Part shown: positions 24,301 through 36,300 of the stretch, piece by piece
Layout of the letters: each line of letters begins with the position of its first letter
Position numbering within the stretch: position 1 is the stretch's first letter
Origin: Mesostigma viride
Lineage: Eukaryota > Streptophyta > Mesostigmatophyceae > Mesostigmatales > Mesostigmataceae
Reading direction: 5' to 3'
Assembly (NCBI GenBank): GCA_009746045.1
Contig: RPFO01000164.1
Coordinates: 4,004,765 to 4,068,764, forward strand
Length of the DNA stretch: 64,000 bases
The notes under the pieces: generated by a model
Told to the model about the DNA's origin: nothing
Seen by the model: only the letters and a program-made list of their open reading frames with translations
Database searches by the model: none
Position numbers and translations under genes: made by a program

Positions 24301-27300
24301 CACGGTGACAGGTGCCAGTGATGTTGGTTGCGTCCCGATGGAGGCGAGCCTGCCGGTAAACAAACATTACTGTGATGATACATGTGATGATACATGTGGT
24401 GGTGACAGATACCAGAGATGGCAAACGCATCAGGGTGCAGGTGAGGCCGATAAAAAAAAAGAGTGGCAGGTAATGATGGCCATGCTGTTATGGGGGTGGG
24501 GCTGACAAAGTGTGACAGGTGACAACGATGGCGACCACAGCCGCAGCCGATGGGGGAGCTTTTTTCAAACCTGCGATGGAAGAAGTGACGGCATTGGGGA
24601 GGCAAAGTTGTCGACTGAGCTTTCCCGACATGAGCCTATGCATAGCTAATTGTGTGTGCTTGCCGTTGCCTTTGCTGGTCAGCTACTTACCCGAACACGG
24701 GCTTACTTAGAGCTGGCTATTTTCGCTTTACCTTGATCTTTTGCTCGTACACCTAGCACCCTGCATCCTCACCCTGCATCCCTTCATCTGGCGTGCCTGC
24801 CTTCTGGCTTGTGCCATCCCCTGCCCTGCCCACCGCCTCCTCCCCGACCCTTGCCCTGACCACCGCCACCTCCCTGACCCTTGCCCTGTCCACCGCCACC
24901 TCCCCAACCCCTGCCCTGCCCACCGCCACCTTCAACTTCATGGCCACCGTCACACTCACGCGCGCAGCTGAAGCGTACCGCTGACCCGGACGTCGTGCTG
25001 TCGTCGCTGTACAAGCACACGAGCCTGCAGGAGCGCATCAGCTGCAACATGGTCGCGTGAGTCTTTCCGCACCCGCAGCGTACTCATTCTGTACCCAAGG
25101 TGCATTCGTCCTGTTTTGAATGATACGCCTCACAGATCACTGTACAGTCATGAGGGGCACAACTAAAGGGAAAGACGAGGTAAAACGGAGCCTAGCAAAC
25201 AAATCTGATTCAAGGCACGGGTGATACCGAAAACAGCGGGCAATCCCATGCCGCTGCTGGCGGCCCATAGAGTACTCACCCGGCCCTGGATGGTTGGAAA
25301 GCCTCGATGCGTGTTTCACACTGACAAACTTGGTTTGTCACACTTTGATGCCCTGGGGGGGTTCCTGCGTATGTGTGTGTGTCGCATGACAGCATCGTCA
25401 ACGGGGAGCCATTGCGTGCGGGGCTGAAGGAGTACCTCCAGGTGAGCCCGTCGCCGAGCTGGGCCAAGGGTGGGCAAATATACGCCGCTTCACTTAACAG
25501 CTGCAGCTGGACCAATAGGCAAAGCTGGGCCAAAGGTGTCATTGGTCCAAGCATCGTAGCTGGGCCATGCAGGAGAAAGCGCTGAGCCATGCGCTGCCGC
25601 GCTATTTCCCAGGATCCCACGATGGCTTTGCAGCTTCGTGCATTATTCGTGCGGGCACGCGTGCCAACAGGCGCGTGACTATGTGGTGGACAGACGCTGT
25701 GCAGAGGCATGGTGTTGCATCTGAATGCCTTTTTCAGCAACTGCATTGGCCGCATGCTGTAGGTATGCGTCTGTGTGCAGCTTTGGGTCATGTCTTGGAC
25801 CCCCGGGGACCTGCTCGATGAAGTGTAGGGCGTATGTTGCACGATTAGGTTGAGGGTTAAGAAACCTGTTCTGGGTGTAACACGCTAGTCACGACAAGGC
25901 ACCCTTTTGTACTAGAACTACACACAGCTTTGAGAGGGTAACTTCGCGGCGGTGGTACTATGTCAGGGGTGCTGTTTGCCGAGCAAGCACCACCTAGACC
26001 TGATAGCTGCCCTGATAGCAGCCCTGATAGCAGCCCCGAAAGGGTGGTCGCACCTCGATCTGCCGTCGTTATGCGCCTGTCACGGCCCCCTTCCCGACTT
26101 GCTGTTTGCCCTGGGCCCCTTTTGATGACCTGTGTAAGCTGCTGTGGGTGTCGGTGCTGCGCTGTTTACCCTGGGCGATCGCCTATGATTTGTGTGTGCA
26201 TCCTCTCCTGTGCAGCACTTCTTGGACTTCCGGATCGAGTGCGTGGAGAAGCGCACTCGGTTCGACCTGGGCAAGGCGCAGGAGAAGCTGCACAATGTGC
26301 AGGTACGAGGGGGGCACACAACAACTTAGCCACATACGGTACCTCGTGCTCCAAGAGCAAAGAGCAAAGAACACGCATGAGCAAAGAGCAAAGAACACGC
26401 AAGAGCAAAGAGGGGGTAAGCCGGTAAAGAGCGGGGACTTCGGCGAGAGTCGTGCAGGCAAAAGGGGGGATGGTTGCACGCTTGTCCATGAGGCATGTGA
26501 CGGTGGGGCGAGTCTTCGCCATGTGCAATCACACGGCGTCTTGATCTTGTGCAGGTAGTCGGCACATGCGGAGGCAGCCTTGCAGGTAAATGTAATGTAT
26601 GTCTCGACAAGCTTCCCCCGTATAACCCGCACGTGCTCTACCTGATCGCTCTGCATTCACTCGCTGCCAGAACACGGCATGCCACATGACGCGCTGGTTG
26701 CCCGCGCTGGATGGCGCCTGCGTTTGCGTGTGCAGGGCCTCCTGGGTGTGCTGCGTTCTCTTGACGCCATCATCGCTTGCCTTATAGTATAGCCTTGCCT
26801 CACTATTCCCCCAGCTTGTATAGTATATGCCCTGCCTCATACTACCCCAGCTTGCCTTATAGTATAGCCTTGCCTCACTATTCCCCCAGCTTGTATAGTA
26901 TATGCCCTGCCTCATAGTACCCCAGCTTATAGTATAGCCTTGCCTCACTATTCCCCCAGCTTGTATAGTATATGCCCTGCCTCATACTACCCCAGCTTGC
27001 CTTATAGTATAGCCTTGCCTCACTATTCCCCCAGCTTGTATAGTATATGCCCTGCCTCATACTACCCCAGCTTGCCTTATAGTAAAGCCTTGCCTCACTA
27101 TTCCCCCAGCTTGTATAGTATATGCCCTGCCTCATAGTACCCCAGCTTGCCTTACTGTATATACCTTTCCTCATTCCTCCCCCACCTTGCACGGCACCTG
27201 TGTGTGTGCAGGGCTTCCTCATCGCGCTGCGCTCCCTGGACGCCATCATCGCACTCATCCGCGGGTCCAAGGACACGGCCGCCGCCGCGCAGGCGCTTAT

Positions 27301-30300
27301 GGCCAGTACGTATAGTATACTGGCATTGTAGAGTGGGCAAAGAGGACTGGGGTGGCAGGGGTGCAGTATGCCAGTCTCATCAATCGACCTATCGGGGAGA
27401 CAAGAAGCTGGGGCTGGTAGGTGAGCTGCAAGGATTGGCCTGTCTGGGTGTGGGGGTAGCTTAGGGCTGGGGGCTATGTGAGCTGGCATTAAGGAGTGGA
27501 GTGACTAGGGCCTGGTTGGCCCGCTGGCATTCGGCGTGTATGGAGTGGAGAAGCCGGGGGACGCTTTCCGTTTTGCCAGTAGCTGGTTTGCTTGCCTTGG
27601 AGTGGAGAAGTGGGGGCATGGTGAGCAATCTGCAATTGGCTTGTCTAAGTATGTTGAGTGGCTGCGGGCTGGTGTTCACAGAGCCATGGAGTTGAGTAGC
27701 TAGGGGCATTTTACTTGTTGCAGAAGCTGCTGTGGCGGATCAAATTTGGATGGCCCACACCAAAAGATCAGATGCCTTTGATGAGTGTGCATGGGTACCT
27801 GCCTCATCAGCATTGTTCACACTAAAACGTTTTCACCTTGTGAATTGCCCTGCCCATGCCCCCCGGCAGACAATGGGTGGTGGGTTCAATCTTGTCAGGA
27901 TGGTTCGCGTACGCCAGTGCCTCTTGTCTAATGTTAGCAAGAACACAACACCTACCCACCTGCATATGTCCCCCGGCCAAGTTGGTGTATTGGCACGGCA
28001 GTAGGGGGGGTGATGTGTCACTTGTACCTGGTGTGTTTCAATGCTCGCAGTCGCTTCTAGAAGGGCGAACGGTCTTTCCCAGGGCTCCACGGCTCCAGCG
28101 GCGAATTTCAGCCTCCTGTGGCAGCTATGCAGCCACACTTGCGGACAGAACTGCCGCGCCATGTATATTTTTCCTTTATATTATAGTAGTATCATATCTT
28201 TTTCCTTTATAGTATAGTAGTATCATATTTTTTTCCTTTATAGTATAGTAGTATCATATTTGCCCGCGCTCCACGGCGGCTCGCTAGCCCCCCTCCCCCC
28301 CACACACACATCATCTTCTTGGTCCTTGCCTCTGTGCATCTGTGTAGTCCCCATGCCATGGCCTGCAAGCTTGTTTCCTTGTGTTGTAACACCCCCCATG
28401 CCCGTATGCTATGGCATGCTTCCCCAACCCCTCCTTCGCCCTTTTACCCTGTTCTCCTTGCTCGTGCGTCGGCGTCGGCCGCAGGCCATGGGATTAGCCA
28501 GGTGCAAGCCGACAGCCCGAAGCCCTAAAACCTGAACCCTACCACCCAAACCCTAAGCATCCTGGGCACGTTTCCCCCATGCTGCCTCTCCGCTGACTAT
28601 CCGCTTCCCTCTTTTTTTCCCCTTGTTATTTGTTTGTGTTCTTTCTCCGCAGGCCACGGGCTGAGCCAGGTGCAGGCCGACAGCGTCCTGGGCATGCCCC
28701 TGCGGCGGCTCACGTCGCTTGAGGTGAGGCCACGTGGCGGTGGACAAATGTCATGGGGTGTGAAATGCTGTGGTGCTCGGTGCAGGTTATGCTAGCTGCT
28801 TTATGCAGACCAGCATCTGCCACCAGCATGTAGCCTGTTGTCTGGGATGAGCGTGGGACGGGCCGCGAGCAAATAGGTATCAGCATGCGATCCGAGAGGT
28901 AGCATGGTATGTTTGTCCCGGGTGAGATGTTTAGGGTTTGGGGGCTTAGGGTTTAGGGTTTAGGGTTTAGGGTTTAGGGTTTAGGGTGAGGTGTGCCTGC
29001 CATTGCTCCACAATGCGGCTGCGGACCCCCCTCTGTGTTATGATGCTTGCCCGCTCTGCCCCTGCTCTCTTTTTTTTGCATGGCATCGCTCTCCCCACGC
29101 CTCTTGGGACAAGCGGAACAAGCCCGCCGCCATGCCGCCAAACGTCACCGCATCTTGGTCCCATTTTATATTCCTTACTATCAGGTCATTATTGTGTTAC
29201 TTTTGTTTTTTTGCGAAATTTTACCTGTTTTCTAGTCTCTGCCAAACACACACATGGTGAGAATGCCATGGCCCATGCCATGGCCCACGCATTTGTCCGG
29301 ATGCACAGTCATTTGATTTACTTTAGATATGTTGTAATAGTTTACCAAGGCGGATTTCCATGAACTCCTGACGTACACATGCAGGAGGAGCGCCTAAAGA
29401 AGGAGGCCGCGGAGCTGACGGCCACCATCTCCAACCTGGAGGACATTTTGGCCAACCGCTCACGTGTGCTGACGGTGAGCCCTCGATCTGTCGGTGGCTC
29501 ACCACAAATTGGTCACATACTGGTCACATACTGGTCACATACTGGTCACGTACTGGTCACATACTGGTCACATACTGGCCACATACTGGTCACATACTGG
29601 TCACATACTGGTCAGATACAGGCCACATACTGGCCACATGCTGGTCACATACTGGTCACATACTGGCCACATACTGGCCACATACTGGCCACATACTGGT
29701 CACATACTGGTCACATGCTGGTCACATACTGGTCACATACTGGTCCACTGGCCACATACTGGCCACATACTGGCCACATACTGGTCACATACTGGTCACA
29801 TACTGGCCACATACTGGCCACATACTGGCCACATACTGGTCACAGACTGGTCACATACTGGCCACATACTGGTCACATACTGGTCACATACTGGCCACAT
29901 ACTGGCCACATACTGGTCACATAGTGGTTGTGGCTGCATCTGTCGTTGTGGTGGCTGTGTTCATCGCAAGGGCTGTGTTTGTCGTGAGCCACCGGGTGCG
30001 GGTGCATTGTGATGGGTACATGTATTGTGATGGCTATGTGCACTGTGATGGTTGTGTGCCCTGCCATGCTCACGTTTACTTGAATGGCCTGTGTGTGTTG
30101 CGGCCCACCACGGTGCAGATCATCCAAGCGGAGGCGCGTGAGCTGGCGAAGAAGCACGGGTCGCCGCGGCGTACCGAAATAAGCTCGCAGGTGGAGGAGG
30201 AGATCACGGAGATGGAGGTGACGCCCAACGACGCAAGCATTGTGGTGAGTGGCACTTCGGTCATCGAAGTCAGCCAGCATCGTGGTGGGGGGGTGATGCA

Positions 30301-33300
30301 GGTGACGCCCAACGACCCCAGTATCGTGTTGAGTGGTACCTGGAGGCGGTTGGTCATCTACGTCAGCCAGCACCGTGGTGAGTGGGTTGTGGCATGTGAC
30401 CAATGACGCCAGCATCAGTGCGAGTGGGTGAGCCATGCATTTTGATGAATAGAGGGGCTCCTTCCAGCAACCACATGGGCGCACTTGCGGTGCTGGTGGT
30501 GGTGAGCGTGGTTGCTCTATTATAAGTACAGGCAGACGGCCCATTTTGTCTCCCTTGCGAGCGCGCCCCCCCATGCCGGGATGCGGCATGGCTGGCAGTC
30601 AGGAGCAAGAATGGAGCGGCAAAGGTACCATGATGGAGGAATGCTCGAGAGTTGCGCAGCAGGATGAAAAAAGAGAGGCATGGTACGGCCTCACATTGTC
30701 TCGTGCCACGGCTGAAGCCTCTCATGCATCTCCCTTGGCTTGCCGCAGGGCGCGACCCTATCTGCGCATCAAGTGTCTTCTCTCGCCCGCCACCTCCACC
30801 CCACCCCACCCCACCCCCCGATGTGCCCAGGTGCTGAGCAAGAAGGGCTACATCAAGCGTATGCCAGAAGACACGTTTGCGACGCAGGGCCGGAGAACGC
30901 AGGGCAAGGGCTCATCCCCCATGAAAACGGACGACATCTTGTCGCAGGTGTTTGTGGCGCGCAACCACGACACCATCTTCTTCTTCAGGTGAGCCAACAT
31001 GCATGCCCCGTCTCACATGCTCATGTGTCGGCGCTCCCACTCCTAGGCTTGGCGATACCGTGACCTTCCGTTGAGCTCGTACGGCACCTGAAATATGCTT
31101 TCCTCTGGTGTGATGAGAACCACTGGCTCCCAGTCGCGCTATTTGTTCCTGCAGGTTAACCACCACGGTCTATTCCTCAGGCTCAGCTTTCATAGGGTCG
31201 GGTTTCCTTCGGTGTTGGGTGAGGGCACATGCATGCCTTTTGTCCCACAAAAAGTCGGCTGTGAGCTGCCATACCTAGGCTTGCACACGGTATCTAGGGT
31301 GTAACTCAGGTTGTTGTCCTGCACGTCTGTGATGAGCTTGCTTGCCCACTCTTCAGCGGGGGGGGGGAAAGCGTATGGCATCACGTGTGAGATATAACAG
31401 CCGTAAACGGTCCTGCATGCGTGGGGTGCGCCCGTGGTTATCGTGCATGTGCTTTTGCCTGACGTCCAGCGCGCGGGGCAAGGTGTACGGCATCAAGGGC
31501 TACAAGGTGCCTCAGGCCTCACGCACGGCGGCGGGCGTGCCACTCATCCAGGTACTCATCCACAACTGCCTATCCCAACAAGCATCCTGGTGGCATCCTA
31601 ACAAGCACCCACTCCTGAAGCTGCGCCACCCAAGGATGCTGGCTCCCTATCAGTCGCCAGCCCCCTGGAAGGAAGGAGGGAGGGAGGGAGGGAGGGAGGG
31701 AGGGAGGGAGGGAGGGAGGGAGGGAGGGAGGGAGGGAGGGAGGGAGGGAGGGAGGGAGGGAGGGAGGGAGGGAGGGAGGGAGGGAGGGAGGGAGGGAGGG
31801 AGGAGGGAGGGAGGGAGGGAGGAGGGAGGGAGGAGGGAGGGAGGGAGGGGAGGGAGGGAGGGAGGGAGGGAGGGAGGGAGGGAAGGAAGGAAGGAAGGAA
31901 GGAAGGAAGGAAGGAAGGAAGGAAGGAAGGAAGGAAGGAAGGAAGGAAGGAAGGAAGGAAGGAAGGAAGGAAGGAAGGAAGGAAGGAAGGAAGGAAGGAA
32001 GGAAGGAAGGAATCTCCAGCAGTTCCAAATAATATCGCTCCCCCCCCACCCATTATCCACCTAACACACGGTGGCACGCTGCAGGTGCTGAGCGGCCTGC
32101 AGCCCGACGACGTCATCACGGCGGTGCTCCCCATCAGCGCGTTTGCGAAGGACGACTTCCTTGTCATGCTCACGCGCAACGGCGTGATCAAGAAGACTTC
32201 CCTGCAGGTGTTCGAGAACATCAGGGCCAGCGGGCTGATCGCCATCGGGCTGGTGGGTGTGCTGGCAGAACTTGGGGGTGAAATTCTTTGCTGGCAGCGT
32301 CTTGGCGTAATTCTTTGGTGGGTGCCATGGCAAGCCGAGCTGTCTTCCGTAAGAGTGTTGGCTATCGCGTGGCCAGCCGTCCATTTTTTACTAGGCTGTC
32401 ATACATATGCTGTAGCTTGGCAAGGCAACCATATGATATAAGGCTGTCGTACATATGCTGTAGCTTGGCAAGTCGACCATATGATATAAGGCTGTCATAC
32501 ATATGCTGTAGCTTGGCAAGGCAACCATATGATATAAGGCTGTCATACATATGCTGTAGCTTGGCAAGGCAACCATGTGATATAAGGCTGTCATAGTTCC
32601 ACCTCCATTCATTTCCATCATCCTCAACGACTCGACAAACGCGGATAAGTTAACAGCAGGCTCCGTGGTCCGGATTCCCCATATTTCAGGCATGCGCTGG
32701 TTGTCTCTTTGATATATATATTACTGCAGTACATGCTATGTGTATGTTGCAACTGCTGTAGTACATGCTATATGTATGTTGCAACTGCTGTAGTACATGC
32801 TATATGTATGTTGCAACTGCTGTAGTACATGCTATATGTATGTTGCAACTGCTGTAGTACATGCTATATGTATGTTGCAACTGCTGTAGTACATGCTATA
32901 TGTATGTTGCAACTGCTGTAGTACATGCTATATGTATGTTGCAACTGCTGTAGTACATGCTATATGTATGTTGCAACTGCTGTAGTACATGCTATATGTA
33001 TGTTGCAACTGCTGTAGTACATGCTATATGTATGTTGCAACTGCTGTAGTACATGCTATATGTATGTTGCAACTGCTGTAGTACATGCTATATGTATGTT
33101 GCAACTGCTGTAGTACATGCTATATGTATGTTGCAACTGCTGTAGTACATGCTATATGTATGTTGCAACTGCTGTAGTACATGCCATATTAAATTAAATT
33201 ATAACATGCCTCCGTGGGGAGATCATGTAGCAACTGCTGTAGTACATACTATATGTATGTTGCAACTGCTGTAGTACATGCTATATGTATGTTGCAACTG

Positions 33301-36300
33301 CTGTAGTACATGCTATATGTATGTTGCAACTGCTGTAGTGCATGCCATATGTATGTTGCATGCCACTCTCACCCCTGTAATTGATCGTTCCCCATGAAGA
33401 TACGCTAGTAGTAGTATATTCTATAGCTTGGCATGGCAAGGGTTATATAAGAGACTTGGATCCCGAATGGAAGTTCTGGTGGCCTGGCTACCAGTCGTGG
33501 GATGATGTGGAGCCATCTGTGTTGTGGGGTTGTGAGTAGCGGGGCCTGAAACACAGATGAGAAATACAGCCCCAGTTGTGTGGAAAGGGCAGGGCCATGC
33601 TCTCGCGGACGCCAGACTCATGATGGGCTCAGGGGATGACCGATTGTGGACGCGTGGCCTTGCCAATGACACTCTTTGTTCCCGCTCCTGGCTGGACGCA
33701 TGGTCGCCATCACGCTCCTCTATTTGCTGATGAGTTGGCTTGGGAGCCTCGTGTGGGCTTTCGGAATCCCTCATCCATCGTGTCACATGTCCTACCAGCC
33801 ATGCCCACGAGATGTGTGCGCAAGGATGCCCTGTTGAATTATGGCGTGTTGGGTGTGCCCCCTTGAGGGCGACCTTACGTGCATTGTGGTATGGAGTGAG
33901 TTGTGTGCACAAACTTCACTTACGTTGTGCACGGCCTCTTGTGCGCGGTCTTCTGTGCGGCGCGATGCGGATTATAGTGTGATTATAGTGTTATCTGATC
34001 TGTGCCCTGATCAGTATCTGTAACCTTATCTGATGCATACGGCATCATGTGCGGGGTGTCCTGCGTCATTCGCTACTAGCATGCATGGGTGCGCACAGGA
34101 CCAAGGTGACTTCATTGCCTGATGTCATGATAGCGCACTGACCTTGTGCTGTGAAGTGCTTTGTGTGCATGGCCTTGCGTGCCTGGTCTTACCCCTGGGT
34201 GGTCACACGCAGGACCCCGGTGACCAGCTGCTGTGGGTGCAGCAGGCGACGGAGGAGGACTCCATTATCATCGCATCCAGCTTGGGGCAGCTCATCCACT
34301 TCAAGCTCGACGCCGAGCAGGTGGGTTTGCGTTGGTGGAATGTGGACCAGGCGGGTGATGGGGACGTGCAAGTCAGAGCAGGTGAACGGTGTGGACGGAC
34401 ATGGAGCAGGTGCGGGATGTTGAATATGTTGAGTATGGGGAATTGAAAAGTGGGGACTGAATAAGTCGAAAATGGAGTGGGTGAGGGAGATGGAATAAGA
34501 AGCTTGATGAAGACGTCAGAGCGGGCAAGTGGTGCAAAAGGGATGTGGAGCATGCAGGTGGTGCTTAGGAAATCAGGGCAGGTGAATGGTGCTGATGGAG
34601 TACGGAGCAGAGAATATGTAGCTGCCACTAAACCACAGCATCACCCCTGGCTTACAGCATCACAACTGTTGGGATGCTGGTCCTACCACGACCACCTACC
34701 ACGACCACCTACCACGACCACCTACCACAGTCACCTACCACAACCACTACGACGGTTGCGTGCCTCAGTCCTTTTCTCCCTGTCCTAAAACCTGGAATCC
34801 TCTGGTCCCCTTCTCCCGGTCCTACCACCTGTAACCCTCTGGTCCCCTTCTCCCGGTGCTACCACCTGTAACCCTCTGGTCCCCTTCTCCCGGTGCTACC
34901 ACCTGTAACCCTCTGGTCCCCTTCTCCCGGTCCTACCACCTGCAATCCTCTGGCCCACGATTGGTATGGTTCCATGCCCCGACTGCTCTCCTCGCCGTGT
35001 GGCAGGTCCGTGCACTGGCCCGCAACTCGCGCGGCGTGCGCGCGATGAAGCTCAGGGACGGTGCAGTCGTGGTGGGCATGGACGTGCTGCGCAAGGACGC
35101 GGTCGACAGCCTTAAGTGAGCGAGCCGCAATCTTTTTTTCCCCTTTGAATTGATCATGCCCTCGTCGATGCCCTCTTACGGCCTCAAGGGAGCCAACCGC
35201 TACTGTCTTTTCTATGCCCGATGACCGCCCACAGTGAGCACACAGGTTTTATGCCCGATGACTGCCCACAGTGAGCACCTTTTTTCGTATTCTTGAAACA
35301 GATACGTTTTGTTCTTTTCTTGAGTGCGCATACCTCACTGATGCCCGTGTCCGCTCTCCTCGTTGGCCATGTGTGAGCTCTGCAGTCCAGTGCTGGGACG
35401 TGGCAGTGTGTCCTTGAATGCAGACAGTTTGATGCACGCCATCGGATGCACGTACTTTGTATGATGCCACGCTGTTGCAGCGGCCCTGCAAACGTGCAAA
35501 GGTTCTGCTCAAGGCCCGATACGTCCTGCTGACAGCGAGCGTGGCGGTATCTGAGCGCCACATGGACAATGCTTATTTCTAATCCTCTGCGAGCCATGCT
35601 TGCTGCCGTGTTCATGCTGACCATGTTGTCCTCTTTCCCTCCCTCCCTCCCTCCCTCCCTCCCTCCCACCCTCGCTCCCTCCCTCCCTCCCTCCCTCCCT
35701 CCCTCCCTCCCTCCCTCCCTCCCTCCCTCCCTCCCTCCCCCTCCCTCCCTCCCTCCCTCCTCCCTCCCCCTCCCCCTCCCTCCCTCCTCCCTCCCTCCCT
35801 CCCTCCCTCCCTCCCTCCCTCCCTCCCTCCCTCCCTCCCTCCCTCCCTCCCTCCCTCCCTCCCTCCCTCCCTCCCTCCCTCCCTCCCTCCCTCCCTCCCT
35901 CCCTCCCTCCCTCCCTGCTGCCTGGCTCGCAGGCAGAACGGCATGGAGGGCCCCTGGGTGCTCACCGTGACGGCTGCTGGCTACGGCAAGCGCGTGCACA
36001 TCGATGAGTTCCCCACGCAGAACCGAGGCCATATGGGGCGCGGTGTGGCCACGGTGGGGCTTAATTCTTTTAGCTGACAAAGCGCTATAGTGAACCCTAA
36101 TTGCGAACGAACGAACAAACTGTGTGTGATGAGTGACAGTGGGCCGTGCCACTGGTCCAGGCGGGATGGTGCCAGCATGTGGATGCATACACAGGTACCG
36201 AAGTAGTGAAACCAGCCTAGTCAAAGAACAGAAATGGTGGGACAGGGGGGCGTCCGGTAGCCCAGGCAAGCGCCGCAGTGCAGGGCAGCTGGGCGTGTGC

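Noticed and set aside
29379..30012. Frames of about 175 codons with [11 protein letters not shown] repeats
   Set aside because: Translations of the 11-bp array in gyrA intron 15; three units make 33 bp and keep frames open.
31342..32064. Long frames (240 codons plus, 215 minus) of Glu/Gly/Arg or Pro/Ser
   Set aside because: They are translations of the (GGGA)n/(GGAA)n microsatellite in gyrA intron 18, open because a tetranucleotide repeat lacks stops.
32727..33363. CRISPR-like array of 32-bp units
   Set aside because: Units are directly adjacent with no unique spacers; it is an ordinary satellite in a eukaryotic intron.
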